Shown: positions 47,830-59,121, counted from the stretch's first letter. The stretch is 64,000 nucleotides of DNA from Anaeramoeba flamelloides (GCA_027625915.1 JANTQA010000057.1:7812001-7876000), one strand, 5' to 3'. The notes: generated by a model not told the origin, from the letters alone. Program-made: numbers and translations.

Positions 47830-48080
47830 GTTTACCAATGAGAAGTCTAAGATTAAAATATGTTGTTATTGGGTGTTAATCACATTACTGTGCTATGTAT
47901 TCAAAAATCTCTAAAAAATCTATTCGTAAAGATGTGATATAGGGTGATCTTGTCAATTAAAAAAGAGGATTGTATTATTAAAAAACTTTAAGAATTTCAG
48001 AAAAAAATCTTCATTTTGAAACAAATTTAAAGGTTGAATTATTAATTTTCAATATTAAAATTTAATGAATTAATAAACTG
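47830..48080. repeat. repeat family E, copy 2
   Basis: Matches 1705-2010 in order: TTAAAATATGTTGTTATTGG, GATCTTGTCAATTAAAAAAG, AATTTCAGAAAAAAATCTTC and ACAAATTTAAAGGTTGAATT. Confidence 0.45.
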
Positions 48081-48689
48081 ATAGATATTTTATTTTTTTA
48101 TTATAAAAAATTATAAACAGAAAATACAATTTTGAAAGACTTAATTGTATTATGAAATATCTAACCAGATGGATAAAAACTTGTAAATTGGAAACACATG
48201 TTTATATTGAAATTGGTTTTATTATTGCAATAATATATATATACATATATATTCAATTTATAATTAACCAATATAAGAACATATGGGATATATTTTTTTT
48301 GAACATTATCTGTAATTTTTAGTAAATCCACATATATACAATAATGATAAAAATTTACTCATAAAGATGTTATTTTTTTTCGTAAAAAATAATTGAGTAA
48401 ACGCCACTGAGTATTATTGGGGATAAATTATTACATAGATAACATATTTTACCCAATAATCATATTATTCAAATAAAGGTGAGTGTTTCTTATTCTCATT
48501 AGAATTATACATTGAATGATCAAATAAATCCAGATCAAACAATAGAAAATAATGATTTTGGGATAACAAAAAATGAACATGAAAAAAGAAATTCAAAAGT
48601 ATAAGGAACAAATTTTCACAATTTTTCTCAAAATATTAAAATAAAATTTATGAGACAAAAAAAAAAAATAAATACGAAAAATGGGGAAT

Positions 48690-49200
48690 ATTATGAAAAA
48701 GTTTAATTTTTTATCAAAGCTCTTATGGATAGAAAACTGAAGGTAATAAAGAAAAAATAATAAAAAAAAAGTAAAAACAAATAAATACTTAATTCATTAA
48801 AAGTTTTCGGACACCGAGTGCTCCCACTCTGAGAGGTAGTGTCTAGGTTTTTTTTAATTCAAAAGAATTGAGCATGATCAAAGATTTTACTGCATTCTTT
48901 TGAATTAAAAAAAACTAACAACAGCGGAATACCAATTATTAATCACAGATTGTGGAATTTTTATCTATAATCGATGATCTTTCTATCAGGTTTTTACCCC
49001 TTCTGTGTATTCAGGACGCGGATATTTTCTATTTTATTATGAAAATGATAATATTATTTATTATTCATATTTTAATTATTTTTCTTCTTCTCTTTTTTTA
49101 TTTGATAAATGTTATTTAATTGCCACTTTCCATAAATAAATTAATAAATAAATAATTAAATTCATTAAATATTCATTAACTTGAAATATAAATTTAAAAT
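48690..49200. repeat. dispersed unit duplicated at 50285-50610 and 51040-51190
   Basis: Shared blocks in order: TCAAAGCTCTTATGGATAG, AAGGTAATAAAGAAAAAAT, a hairpin with AATTCAAAAGAATTGAG and its inverse, ACAACAGCGGAATACCAATT, GATCTTTCTATCAGG, and ATATTTTAATTATTTTTCT. In the second copy an array of palindromes separates the two halves. A partial inverted copy lies at 44250-44370. Confidence 0.55.
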
Positions 49201-50611
49201 TGAACTACAATTTGAAATTTTTTCAACCAAAAATTAACCTTGTTCTATAAATACTTTTGATATGAAATTTTATTTTTATTTTAACACAGTTAATGAGAAA
49301 AAAAAAATTTGATTCTTTGGGTAATAAATTTTATCCCCCCAAAAGTTATTTTAGAAACTTTTATATTTCTCCATTTAAAGTTTTGAATATTATTCTTGAA
49401 AAAATACACAAGAGTACTTTAATATTAGTGTTCTATGTTGAGATTCAGAAATATTAACAAAAAAAAAACTCACAATTTTTAATTTTAATCCAGTTATTAG
49501 TGAAAAATAAAATAATTAAGAGTACAATGATTACTATAATTACCAATTTTTAAGAATTATCATGGCCATATTGAAACAAGACAATTCGAGTGCATTGATA
49601 ACATGATTTTTTGATTAAATATCTTTATGTTCTAGTATTTTTTTATATATCCAATAAAAAGAAATTCAACTACAAATAGCTCAATTATTTTAATTTTTAT
49701 TTTTTCATTTTTTAATTGGTTTGTTAATCGATATAATACTCAAATATATTCCACCAATTTTTTTTATTAAAACATTATGGGATTTAGTTAAAGAAATAAT
49801 CTCAAAGAATTTAATTTGGAATAAACTGAGTATAACTAAAATTGCTTAAATGTACTTAGATCCTTCAATCTGATCCCACCAAGTAATATTTATCCCAACC
49901 TTTTAATTAGAAACTAAATAATCATTATTTTTAAAAAAAATTATTTTCGTAATATTAAAAAAATGATCAGGGGTAACTTTAAACAAAAAAAAATTCCAAA
50001 ACATAAAAAAAAAACACAAAATTTTGTATTGAAAAATAAATCAGAATATGATACATTTAAATAAAAAAAAAAATAAGTAACAAATGTGATTATTGTACTC
50101 AATATTATGAAAATATAAATCAATTTATTTGGTATTGTAAAAGATATAAATTTATCAGAATGAAATGGAAAAAAAATTGACAAAAATTTTCTATAAAAAC
50201 TTATATAAAAATGCTATCCTTAGGAAAAATACCCACAAACTCTTTAATCTGGCTAATCAAAATTATGAAATTTATTGTTCTTGTTGAGAATTTTTCATCA
50301 AAGCTCTTATGATTAGAAAACTTAAGGTAATAAAGAAAAAATTGAAAATAAAAAATTGAAAATAAAAAAATACTAAAATAGTTAAAAAATATACAAATTC
50401 GGGTACATGATCCCACACTTTTCTAATGTAGTTTCTAGTTTTTTTTTTAATTCAAAATGTTTGAGCAAGATCATGGATTTTACTGCATTCTTTTGAATTA
50501 AAAAAAACCTAACAACAGCGAAATGCCAATTTATGAATCATGGTTTGTGGAATCCTTATTTATAATCATAATCTTTCTATTGGTTTTTTACTCCTCCTCG
50601 TTCAGGAGAAG

Positions 50612-51055
50612 GATCGTCAAGTGCAGTCAAGTGTCGCCAAGTGCCTAGGTTTTCCTGAATTCAAAATAATAGTGTAAAATCAAAGATTTATCTCAATTCT
50701 TTTAAATTATCGAAAACCTAACGGCGGTTTTTTTAAGTTTTCTATTTTAATTATAAAACCAATCGATTTTCGTTAGGTTTATTTCTAAAGTAAAAAAAAC
50801 CTAGAACGCTTAACAAACAAAATAGAAAACCTCAAAAAAACCTAGAACACTTTACAAAGAAATATAAAACTCAAGAAAACCTAACTGCGCTTTTTTTTAA
50901 TAAAAGAAATTAAAAGAAAATTTTTGAAATTTTCTTTTTATTTCTCAAATTAAAAAAAAAACAAATGGCGCTTTTCCAGAATTCGAAATAATTTAGTAAA
51001 ATCAAGGGTTTTACTCAATTCTTTTGAATCCTGGAAAACCTAACTACAGTGGATA
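50612..51055. repeat. palindromic array F4, downstream of the importin gene
   Basis: Begins with the inverted cap (CGTCAAGTGCAGTCAAGTG, then CGCCAAGTGCCTAGG) and continues as consecutive hairpins bounded by CCTAACGGC, CCTAACTGCGC and CCTAACTACAG. Units alternate between an AATTCAAAA-type palindrome and an AGAAATAAAA-type palindrome. Confidence 0.6.
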
Positions 51056-51339
51056 CGTTTTTAATTTGGTCATGTAAATGATATAATATTTTTTATACTT
51101 TATATTTTAATTATTTTTCTAAATCTTCTTTTTTTATATTTTGAGAAATTTTCTTTGATTACTCCTTTCTCACAATAAATAAATAAATAAATAAAAAAAC
51201 TCAAAATTTTCAGAATATGGTTTTTTAAAAAAAAAATAAAAAGGAAAAAATAAAACAAAAGGATTAAAAAAAAAGTAATAGCAAAAATTTATTAAATGAA
51301 TAATTAAATCATCTAAACTAATAGAAAATAAGATTTATT

Positions 51340-54300
51340 TTACTTATCAAAAAAAGAAGCAAATTTGAGGAGTAATGGCTGATCACCAATTTTTAAGATC
51401 AACTCTTCGAATTGGGTTTTGCCTAATTGGTTTTGTATATTTGTAAGTGCATTTGTTATGTCATTTTTCAAATCTTGTGTGACATAGTCTTCGTTCAAAA
51501 TTTGGGAAACCAATTGAATATAATCTTGAGCATTTATTTCTTGATAAAATTTGGTTAATAATTGGTAGCATAATGTCGCGACGTCGCCCTCTGAATGTAT
51601 TGGGAACATTTTGACCCACAATTGTATTATTTGCTTTAATTCTTGCAAGGAGTCTGAGTGATTTTCAATTATTGATCCAATGGCCGCTACGAATGATGAA
51701 TGGCCAAGTACGCCTTCGTCGGGCGAGCTTTCAATTAGGACCTTTATTGCCTGTTCTGCGAACTCTTGGAAAACCTGCGACCCGTTTTTCGCGCACCATA
51801 TTATTGTTGAAGCGGATATATCTTTTAAATCATAGTCGTCTAAGGGTATTGGATTGAAAATGAATTGAGAAAACTGATCCCAGATCTTTTTGAATAATTG
51901 CTCTTGGTTATTGCAATCGGGGACAACAAACCGGATGTAAATATTTAAAAACCCAATTGCAGCATATTTTTGGTCTGGCAAGGATTTTTCGTCCTGTGAT
52001 ATTGTTGTCACCCATTCCGCGAGGGATTGGTTGAAAAATGATTCGTATAATTGGGGATTGTATTTGCCAATGGGTGTACAAGCCGAGATGATCATTTTTT
52101 TGACTAACAATTCGTTTTCAACATCTGGGCCCTTCGATTGCAAATGTTCTAAAATTTGCAAAGTCGAGATTGAAGAATTTAAATTTTGGTTCTCGTTATT
52201 ACCAATATTATTGTTATTCAAAAAGGATTCGTCCAGGAGTAAGATATCTTGATTTTCAGAAAATTTATTAATTTCTTCGGCAATTCTTTTATCACTCGCT
52301 TCCAAAAGCACCGGCACGATTTGTAAAAAGCTGATTATTGTTTTGGAATCGGCCAAAGTTTTTAAGGTGTTTAATACCTCGGAAACCGTTTCAAACAAAT
52401 TGGCGATTAAATGAGGCTCCATTTCTAAAGTTAAGAATTTTATTAAATTATTGACAACTTCTTCACCGAATTTTATTACATAATCGCGATCAATATTTTT
52501 TGCAATTTCATTTTCGGCAGCGTGGACAACACACGTCACCAGTGTTCCCAAAAGCTGGGTTGAAAATGATCTTAGTTCATCATTTAAAAAGCATATTGCA
52601 TTCAACGAGGCTATTTTTAAACAACTTTCGCACCAGTTATGGAAATACCCCTTCAGGGAATCAGAAATAATAAACAGATTGTTAATTGCGTTAGATCGGA
52701 CCTCGTAAACAGTTTCATCCCAGCCATCGGTAAAGGATAGAGGTTGGTTGCCTTGCTTTTTCTCTTCGTCTTGCTGCTGTTTAATATTTTTCGAATTTTT
52801 TGATTGCGTGGAGGCCAATTTCAGTAGAATTGGTATGATATATTCCAAATATTTTTCAAATTCAAAGGTAAGTGAAGTGGAGATCCTGGCCCAGGCATAA
52901 AAAATTTTATCCAGTAAGGGATCGTCGGTCGACAAACCATCATAATGTAGCTTCATTGAAAATTCCATTATTTGGTGCGCGTCGTTTTTAAAAAGCTCTG
53001 CATTGACACCGGATCCGATAATTGTGGCGCATTCAAAGGCCTGTGCTCTATTAAGTTTTTCATTCTTTGTGCTCCCCTTTTTCATCAATTCAAACATCAG
53101 GGTTATTAAGTCATTATAATAGACAGCCAAGGTTTCTGGATCAGATTTTAAGGCAATGGCAGAAATTGTTGTTATTGCTTGCTCCTGTGTTTCGGGGTCG
53201 CCTCTATTAAATGCCCCAAGAGTTGTTTCAAGCAAATTTTTGATTTGGCTTTCCAGTTCCTCTGGCTCAATTTCTTGAAGGAACACCGTCAATGTGCCCA
53301 GCGTTTCGCTACAAAGGAATTCGATCGATTCGTCAGAGATGATCGATAACAACTGAGGTATAATTTGGCCTGCAAAGGTCTCTTGAATTACGCCCGGGAA
53401 ATCCCTTGTGATATCTGAAATGCTGATGATCACAGCATGCCTAACCCTTGGGTGTTCGTCAGAGAAAAATGGTATTAGCAAATTAATGATCTCACCAAGA
53501 TCATCAGAAAGCGAATATCCACAGCCCTCGCAGATTGACGAGAGACACCTAATGCCGGCATATCTTTTTTGCCAACTCTCCTCGCTGGATAAAAACGAAG
53601 TTACATATTCGTTCATATATTTCAGCATTAAATCTTTGCCAATTTCTCTTGAAATTCTCGACAAGGCAGTCTCGGCCAAATAGCTATTTGAATTGGCAAA
53701 TTCATTTTGAAGCGATTTCATCCATTCGCCCAGAGATTGGTTAGTGTTCTTCGGTGGATCACTTAAATCCATTAATAAATGTAAGCTTGCCTGGATGGTA
53801 TTGTCAATGAAATTTTCACACTCGTTGGCCAATCTTGGTGCATTTTCAATCAACGATGATAAAAATTTTAATGCAGATTGCTTGACACTATCGTCTATTT
53901 CCTCACTACTCATTGTTGCTAATTGGAAAAAGCCATCTTTGATTTCATTTAAATGCTTGGAGTAGTATTTGGGGCAAAACTCGGCAATTTCAGTCATTTG
54001 TGAAATTAAATTTGTCATCAAATCAAAATCCCCCTCGTCTAGCAAGCCCGTTAAAATATTTAAAATGTCTGGAATTAACGTTGAAAAATCAGCCCTGATC
54101 TTTTTAGGCAAATAAATTACATATTGACAAACAGCCTTTGCTGCACACACACGAACTGATAATTTCCTTTTGGAATCAAGGCCCTTAGATAGCATCTCAT
54201 AAAATTCATTATACCCCTCAGAAAGAACCTTGCCAATCATCACACTTAGACCTTCAAATAAATATAATCCTAACTCGGCTTCTTGATCTGAATTTGAAGA

Positions 54301-57300
54301 GCTATATGTTAAGACAAGATTTAATAGCTCAGGCCAACTACCTGTTTTTGTTATTTATTTTTTTTATTTTAATTATTTTTTGTTATTTAGTAATTAATAT
54401 TATTAAAGTTTTTTTTTTATTAATCAATGTGGAAATTTTTTTAAAATATACTATTTTTTTTTTTTTTTTTTTTGAAGGGAGGAATTTAATTTTCTCTTGT
54501 AGCCGTTAGGGTTTTTTTAATTTAAGAAATAAATAGAAATTTCATTTAATTTTCGGTTTATTTCTTAAATTAAAAAAAACCATCATTATCTTTTCCAGAA
54601 TTCAAAAGAATTGAGTAAAATATTTGATTTTTCTCTCTTTTAAAATTCAAAAAAACCTCCATTCGCTTTTCCAAAATTCAAAAGAATAGAGAAAAATCTT
54701 TGATTTTACTCAATTTTTTTAAATTCTGGAAAACCTAACTGCAGTTTTTTTTAAAATAAGAAATAAACCGAAAATATTATAAATTTTCTTTTTATTTCTC
54801 AAATTAAAAAAAAACACCGTTAGCTTTTCAGAATTAGATAGAATATTCGGAAAATCATAGATTTTCTCCATAAAACAGAAAACCACAAGAAAAACACTGT
54901 TAGGGTTTCCAAAATTCAAAAGAAGATGGCAAATTATTTGATTTCACTCTATTATTTCAAATTCAAGAGGGGCGCCGTTGGGTTTTTTTTGACTTTTTGA
55001 AATGTAAAGAAAATTGAAGAAATTCTCTTTTCATTTCAAAAATTAATAAAAAACCTAGGAACTTTAAGGCACTTGACGGCACTTGGTGACACGGCTAATT
55101 GATTATATAATTATTATATTTAATATATTCTTGTTCTTTCCACCCCAGAACTATTTATTGTTAAATTTTCTCAAAATTGATTTAGATTTATATTTTAAGT
55201 TATCTATTTTCCAATTGATATTTTCATAATCTTTTTTTTTGAAAATTTTAATTTTTCTGATATATAATATTGAAAAAAAGCACTGAAATGAAAATAATTT
55301 CCTGAAAAGATTTTTAATTCTAAATATTAGGAAAATTATTTTATAATTGATTAATAATTTCTTTTTTTTTAAGAATCAAACTTTGAAAATTATAACTCTG
55401 TCACTTATTAGAATGATGATCAATTAAATTAAACTTGTTCCAAACACCATTCAATCAACCAAAAACAAGAATAAAAAAAATATCATTGTACAAATTACTA
55501 GTAAGCCTCTATAAAACCTTTTTTTTTTTTTTCAAAATAGGTAGATCTACTTGAGGTTATCAAACAAGTAAATGAGTATTCTATAGATACCTCGCTTTAA
55601 TGAACTTTAGGTAGGATTATTAATGAGTTTCATAAAAAATTTGTTTAGTTATAAAAAGGATTTGATTTTGATTTTTTACCAATGTTAATAATTTTCTCTA
55701 ATATTCACAATTAAAAATCGTTTCTGGATTTATTTTCATGTCTGTTATTTTTTTTTTTTTCAATACAATATATAAACTAAAATTCAAAATTTTCCACACG
55801 ACTAAAAGGTTCCAAACACTCACAATAATATAATTTCATTCAAATTAGAAATAATTTTGATTTTTTGTAAAATATGAAAAGCATTTTTTCATCTTTTAGT
55901 TTTTTGTTTTCATTTCATTTTTTGAATTACGTAACTTGTTTCGTTCGATCCAAATTTTTTTTCAGCGATTGATATTATGTTAAAGATGAGTTGTTCATAA
56001 CAGAAGAACTCAAATAAAATTAGTTGATAGTACCTGATCATTTGATCGATCAATATTCCTAATAGAATTTTTACAAATTTACTAATGTATTTTTTTGTTT
56101 TGCTCTCTCCAAAATTTTTAACACACCCTTGATTTATTTGTATTGATATTTATTTATTTATTGTTTTGTGGGTATTGTAATTTATAAAAAAGTGTTAACA
56201 TTTCAACTAGCGAATGGTTTTAATTTGGTATTACTTCTTGAATTGATTAAATAAGTTTTTTTTTTCACAAATCGAATTTTGGTATGTTAAAAAATTTTGA
56301 ATTGGGGTTTATTTAAAACGAAGAATTTCTAAATTTATTGAGTTTATATCTTCTTTAATTTATAGATTGAAATTCTAACTTGGTCTGTTTTTTCTTCAGT
56401 TTTATAAATTATTCTAGGAGAGTGTGGATTAATTTTTAAAAAATTTTATGACTTTTTTTATTTACACAAACATCAATCATATTGAAATCTTTTTGAGTTA
56501 ATTTAAAAATAACTAATATAAAAATAACTGGCCAAATATATTGATTTGGGCAGTTTTAATTTTACCCCGTTAGCTAATTTTTGTTGGATAAAAATCATTT
56601 TAATTGTTTTAAAGATATATTTTACTTTTTCAAAGTTTTTTTGTAAATGTTTCACTTTTTCTAGCCAAATTCCTAAATACTTTATTTTGGATAATTGATT
56701 TGATTTTAAAGTTTTATTAATATTTGTGGTTCATTCCAAATTCTTTGATAATTTTAAAAATTATTATTAAATTTTTGTAACTTTCTGGATTAGGTCCTTC
56801 CATTATTAAAATTAAGTCATCTGGTAACAAATATTTGAACATGATAAACTAAATATTTTTAAATTTGGTTCTAATTTTTAATCATTTAGTTTTTTTCATT
56901 ATTCTTGAAACAATACTCTTCGTTTATGACTTATTTTGATAAAAATATAGTAAAAGGAATTTTGAAGATAAATATGAAAAAAAAAAGGTTTCAGTTCAAA
57001 AAAAAAAAAAAAAGAAAAGAAAATAAATAGTGGTGGGTTAATTTTTTTAATTTAATATTTGTTGAAATTCCTTCGCGAAAGAAGATAAAAAAGGGAATAA
57101 ATCTGATAAAATATTCCCAAATTGAAAGAAATAATAACAATAATAATACAATTCCCACAAGTTTATTCAGGAATGTATTTTTTATTGTTTTGCTTTAATA
57201 TGTGAATTATTTGTTTAAAATATACGTATTTTCAATATATAAATATATTTATTGATTTGCTTTCTTATTTATATCATGAACATAAACCCCGTTTAAAGAA

Positions 57301-58708
57301 AATCAAAAAAAGAATAAATTCCAGTGTCCCTGATCTCTATTTAATTGTTTGGCACTTTTTTTTTTTTGTATATATGTCGTATGGTGAACTAACAATCCTA
57401 AATGAAACCAATATTTCTAATCCTAAAAAAAAGAAAAATATGGAAGAAAAGTTAAAATCTATTCCATTTATTATACAAATATAGTAGGGAAAAAAATACC
57501 GGACATGAAAAAAATCCCGGACAAGATTTTTAATTGTGGGTATTAGTAAAATTTTTGTCTAATTTCAATGAAATCCTTATTATAAATAACCAATTTTTTT
57601 ATGAGATTAGTAATAAACCTACCTAAAGTCCACCAAAGTAAGGTGTCTCTAGAATACTGAGTAATTGCTTGATAGCCATATGTTGATCAACTTTTTTTGA
57701 AAAATAATCCAGTTTTATTGAGGTTTACTAGAGTTTGGAAAATGATAATTTTTCTTCTTGTTTTTTGATTGATTGAATGGTGTTTTGAACAAGTGTGATT
57801 TCATCAATCATCATTCTAATAAGTGGGGGAGTTATAATTGAAAAAGTTCGATTCTTAAAAAAAGGAATTTGATTGTAAATAAATGAAATTACACAATAAT
57901 TTTACTAATATTCACAATTAAAAATCTTGTAGGGATTTTTTTCATGTCCGGTATTTTTTTCACTACTCTACCAGTATTTGTAAAGTGTTTCCTTTGTAAC
58001 TATTTTACAATTAAAAAAAGGATTTGACTTCTTTTTTTTTTTTTTCATCTGAAAAAACTTTTGATTGATAAATTTTGTTCTTTTTTGTTTCTGTTCGAAA
58101 AGAATTTTTCGGAATTTAAATTGGCCAAAAGTTAAAGTGGGTAAGCCTTAGTAATATTTTTGAAGTTAAAGATCATTTAATTTTAAATCAATCTGGTAAA
58201 AGTTGTGTAAATTTAAATCAAATTACAGGAGGGAAACAAAAAACCTACCAGGTACTGGTTTTGGAAAATCAAATAAATACTTTTTATTTTGAATTGCTTG
58301 AAAACCCATTAGAATCTTTTCTCTCACAAATACTGAGGTTTTCAATTAAATTACTTTTTGAACTATTCTATGAAAATTCATCAAAGGGATGGATCAAAAT
58401 ATTAAAGTTGTTTGTAATTTGTTTGTTAATAAAACTAATTGGAATAATCGGCCGCAGCTTAAAATTTTCACACTAAGCTTTGTTTCGTCATCAAGATTTT
58501 TTTTTGTGAAAAGAAAGCAAAACGTAAAAGATTTTTTTTTTAATTTAGATTAGAAATTGATTCCTTTGTCTGAAAAAAAAAAATTCTTTAAGGATTTGGA
58601 AAAGTTCAACTAACCGTTACTTTGAAAAGCAAAAAAAAAAAAAAAAAAAAAAATATCATTCGTTTTGTGCTTGTTGTTTCACAAAACAAAAAACCCAAAA
58701 AAATCGAG

Positions 58709-58745
<37 letters not shown>

Positions 58746-59121
58746 ACAAACCGTCTGTAATGAGCAAAGAACCAGCAATTATTATTGTGTCACAAATTTT
58801 CCTTCTTACATAACTTTCCTTTTCATTATTTAGACCACCAAGTAACTCTTCTTTGATCAATTGCTTTGTTTCCTTTTTAAATTGTCTCCAGTATGGTGGG
58901 CTATAAGAGAAAAGCATTTGTCTCAAGAGTACCATTGACAAGACCCTTACTTCCGAGTGCTGCGAAAAGGAGAGCATTCCTATTAGGCATTGTGCACAAA
59001 GATCAGGATCGTTTTCCTGGAGAGTGAAAAATTTTGGTTCTGCTTGGTTTCTAATGTTGTTGTTTGGGTTTAAGATATCGACCAGTACATCATTAAATTC
59101 TTGTAAGGTTTCTTGACTCAT
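51340..59121 (-). CDS. importin beta-family nuclear import receptor, IPO5/IPO4 (Kap121/Kap123) group
   Basis: A HEAT-repeat karyopherin that carries cargo through the nuclear pore and releases it on binding Ran-GTP. Exon 1 (58752-59121, 123 codons plus 1 nt) starts MSQETLQEFNDVLVDILNP and ends ...SLLITDG. Exon 2 (51340-54341) resumes SWPELLNLVL. The junction reproduces the family's WPEGL segment, and phase closes exactly, giving 1123 residues, against about 1100 for human IPO5. Family landmarks are the N-terminal repeat SPPYW..FKKETKQLIKEELL, VRRKICD, HPRVRHAVI, FYAWARI and DGWDETVYEVRS. Short Asn/Gln/Lys inserts occur near 52200 and 52780. The intron is 4410 bp, with an unusual GTTTGT donor followed by a very long T tract in the sense strand and acceptor AAACAG. 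IPO5 and IPO4 types are hard to separate by eye. The antisense frames are shadows. Confidence 0.95.
54495..55092. repeat. palindromic array F5 inside the importin intron
   Basis: About seven consecutive palindromes, each near 80 bp, separated by GCCGTTAGGG, CACCGTTAGC, CACTGTTAGGG, CGCCGTTGGG or the inverse CCTAACTGCAG. One unit type is built on ATTTAAGAAATAAA and its inverse TTTATTTCTTAAAT, another on TTCCAGAATTCAAAAGAA with ACTCAATTC. It ends with CCTAGGAACTTTAAGGCACT followed by TGACGGCACTTGGTGACACG. Confidence 0.65.
55265..55768. mobile_element. MITE family B, copy B4
   Basis: TA-flanked, about 504 bp, interior inverted relative to B2 (TTAGAATGATGATCAATTAA, ATTCAATCAACCAAAAAC, CATAAAAAATTTG). 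It is separated from family C copy C7 by only a few bases. Confidence 0.77.
55775..56309. mobile_element. MITE family C, copy C7
   Basis: An uninterrupted family C copy of about 535 bp, AACTAAAATTCAAAATTTTC to AATTGGGGTT, TA on both sides. It is the best reference for the empty sites of C2 and C6. Confidence 0.78.
56503..56850 (-). mobile_element. LINE reverse-transcriptase relic
   Basis: Two minus-strand frame segments resemble the palm and thumb of a non-LTR reverse transcriptase. The first (56850-56717) reads MFKYLLPDDLILIMEG then ESYKNL...KIIKEFG, corresponding to the YADD-box region with Ala replaced. The second (56690-56503) reads KYLGIWLEKVKHLQ...QQKLANGVKLKLPKSI, typical of the segment after the KYLGI motif. 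The two are in different frames with stops between and after them, so this is a dead fragment of about 350 bp. The 5' and 3' ends of the element are missing. It is in the same orientation as the importin gene. Confidence 0.65.
57257..57481 (+). pseudogene. coding-like frame interrupted by B5
   Basis: A plus-strand frame without an ATG at its start. It contains YHEHKPRLKKIKKR, SSVPDLYLIVWH and MSYGELTILNETNISNP. It stops where family B element B5 begins. Composition is more coding-like than the surroundings. With the frame at 58120-58476 it may be remains of one gene or of a mobile element's protein. No family is recognised. Confidence 0.3.
57482..57968. mobile_element. MITE family B, copy B5
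   Basis: 487 bp, the clearest B termini: TAGTAGGGAAAAAAATACC followed by GGACATGAAAAAAATCC, mirrored by CATGTCCGGTATTTTTTTC and ACTACTC, with TA outside both ends. CAATTAAAAATCTTG and its inverse lie just inside. It is inserted between two coding-like plus-strand frames. Confidence 0.87.
58120..58476 (+). pseudogene. 119-codon stop-free coding-like frame, unidentified
   Basis: Open from just after a TAA at 58117 to a TAA at 58474. Segments include FEVKDHLILNQSGKSCVNLN, KTYQVLVLENQINTFYFEL and LLENPLESFLSQILRF, followed by a hydrophobic stretch. There is no ATG near its start. A frame this long is uncommon in this composition. It lies antisense within the importin intron. It may be an exon of a nested gene or a decayed transposon protein. 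Confidence 0.35.
58709..58744. repeat. homopolymer of 36 A next to the importin donor
   Basis: In the sense of the importin gene this is a run of 36 T beginning six bases into the intron (GTTTGTG then T). Length is probably unstable and may be misassembled. A second run of 23 A lies at 58629-58651. Confidence 0.93.

Larger units (their letters stand above)
46986..51339. other. intergenic region between tubulin and importin
   Basis: Holds a family E copy (about 47830-48080), two related ~0.5-kb units (48690-49200 and 50285-50610 with continuation at 51040-51190) and a palindromic array (50612-51055). Phe-rich minus-strand frames at 49941-50416 lack an ATG and are not supported as genes. Confidence 0.55.
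54342..58751 (-). other. giant intron of the importin gene
   Basis: 4.41 kb packed with elements: palindromic array F5, B4, C7, a LINE relic, and unidentified coding-like plus-strand frames split by B5. No alternative importin exon is needed because homology and phase are continuous across it. Confidence 0.85.

Noticed and set aside
49941-50416. Two hydrophobic minus-strand frames resembling membrane proteins
   Set aside because: No ATG starts, strongly Phe/Ile-biased as expected from T-rich DNA, and overlapping a dispersed repeat unit.
50612-55092. Palindromic arrays considered as a CRISPR-like array
   Set aside because: The units are palindromes with variable sequence and no unique spacers of constant length, no cas genes are present, and the context is eukaryotic.
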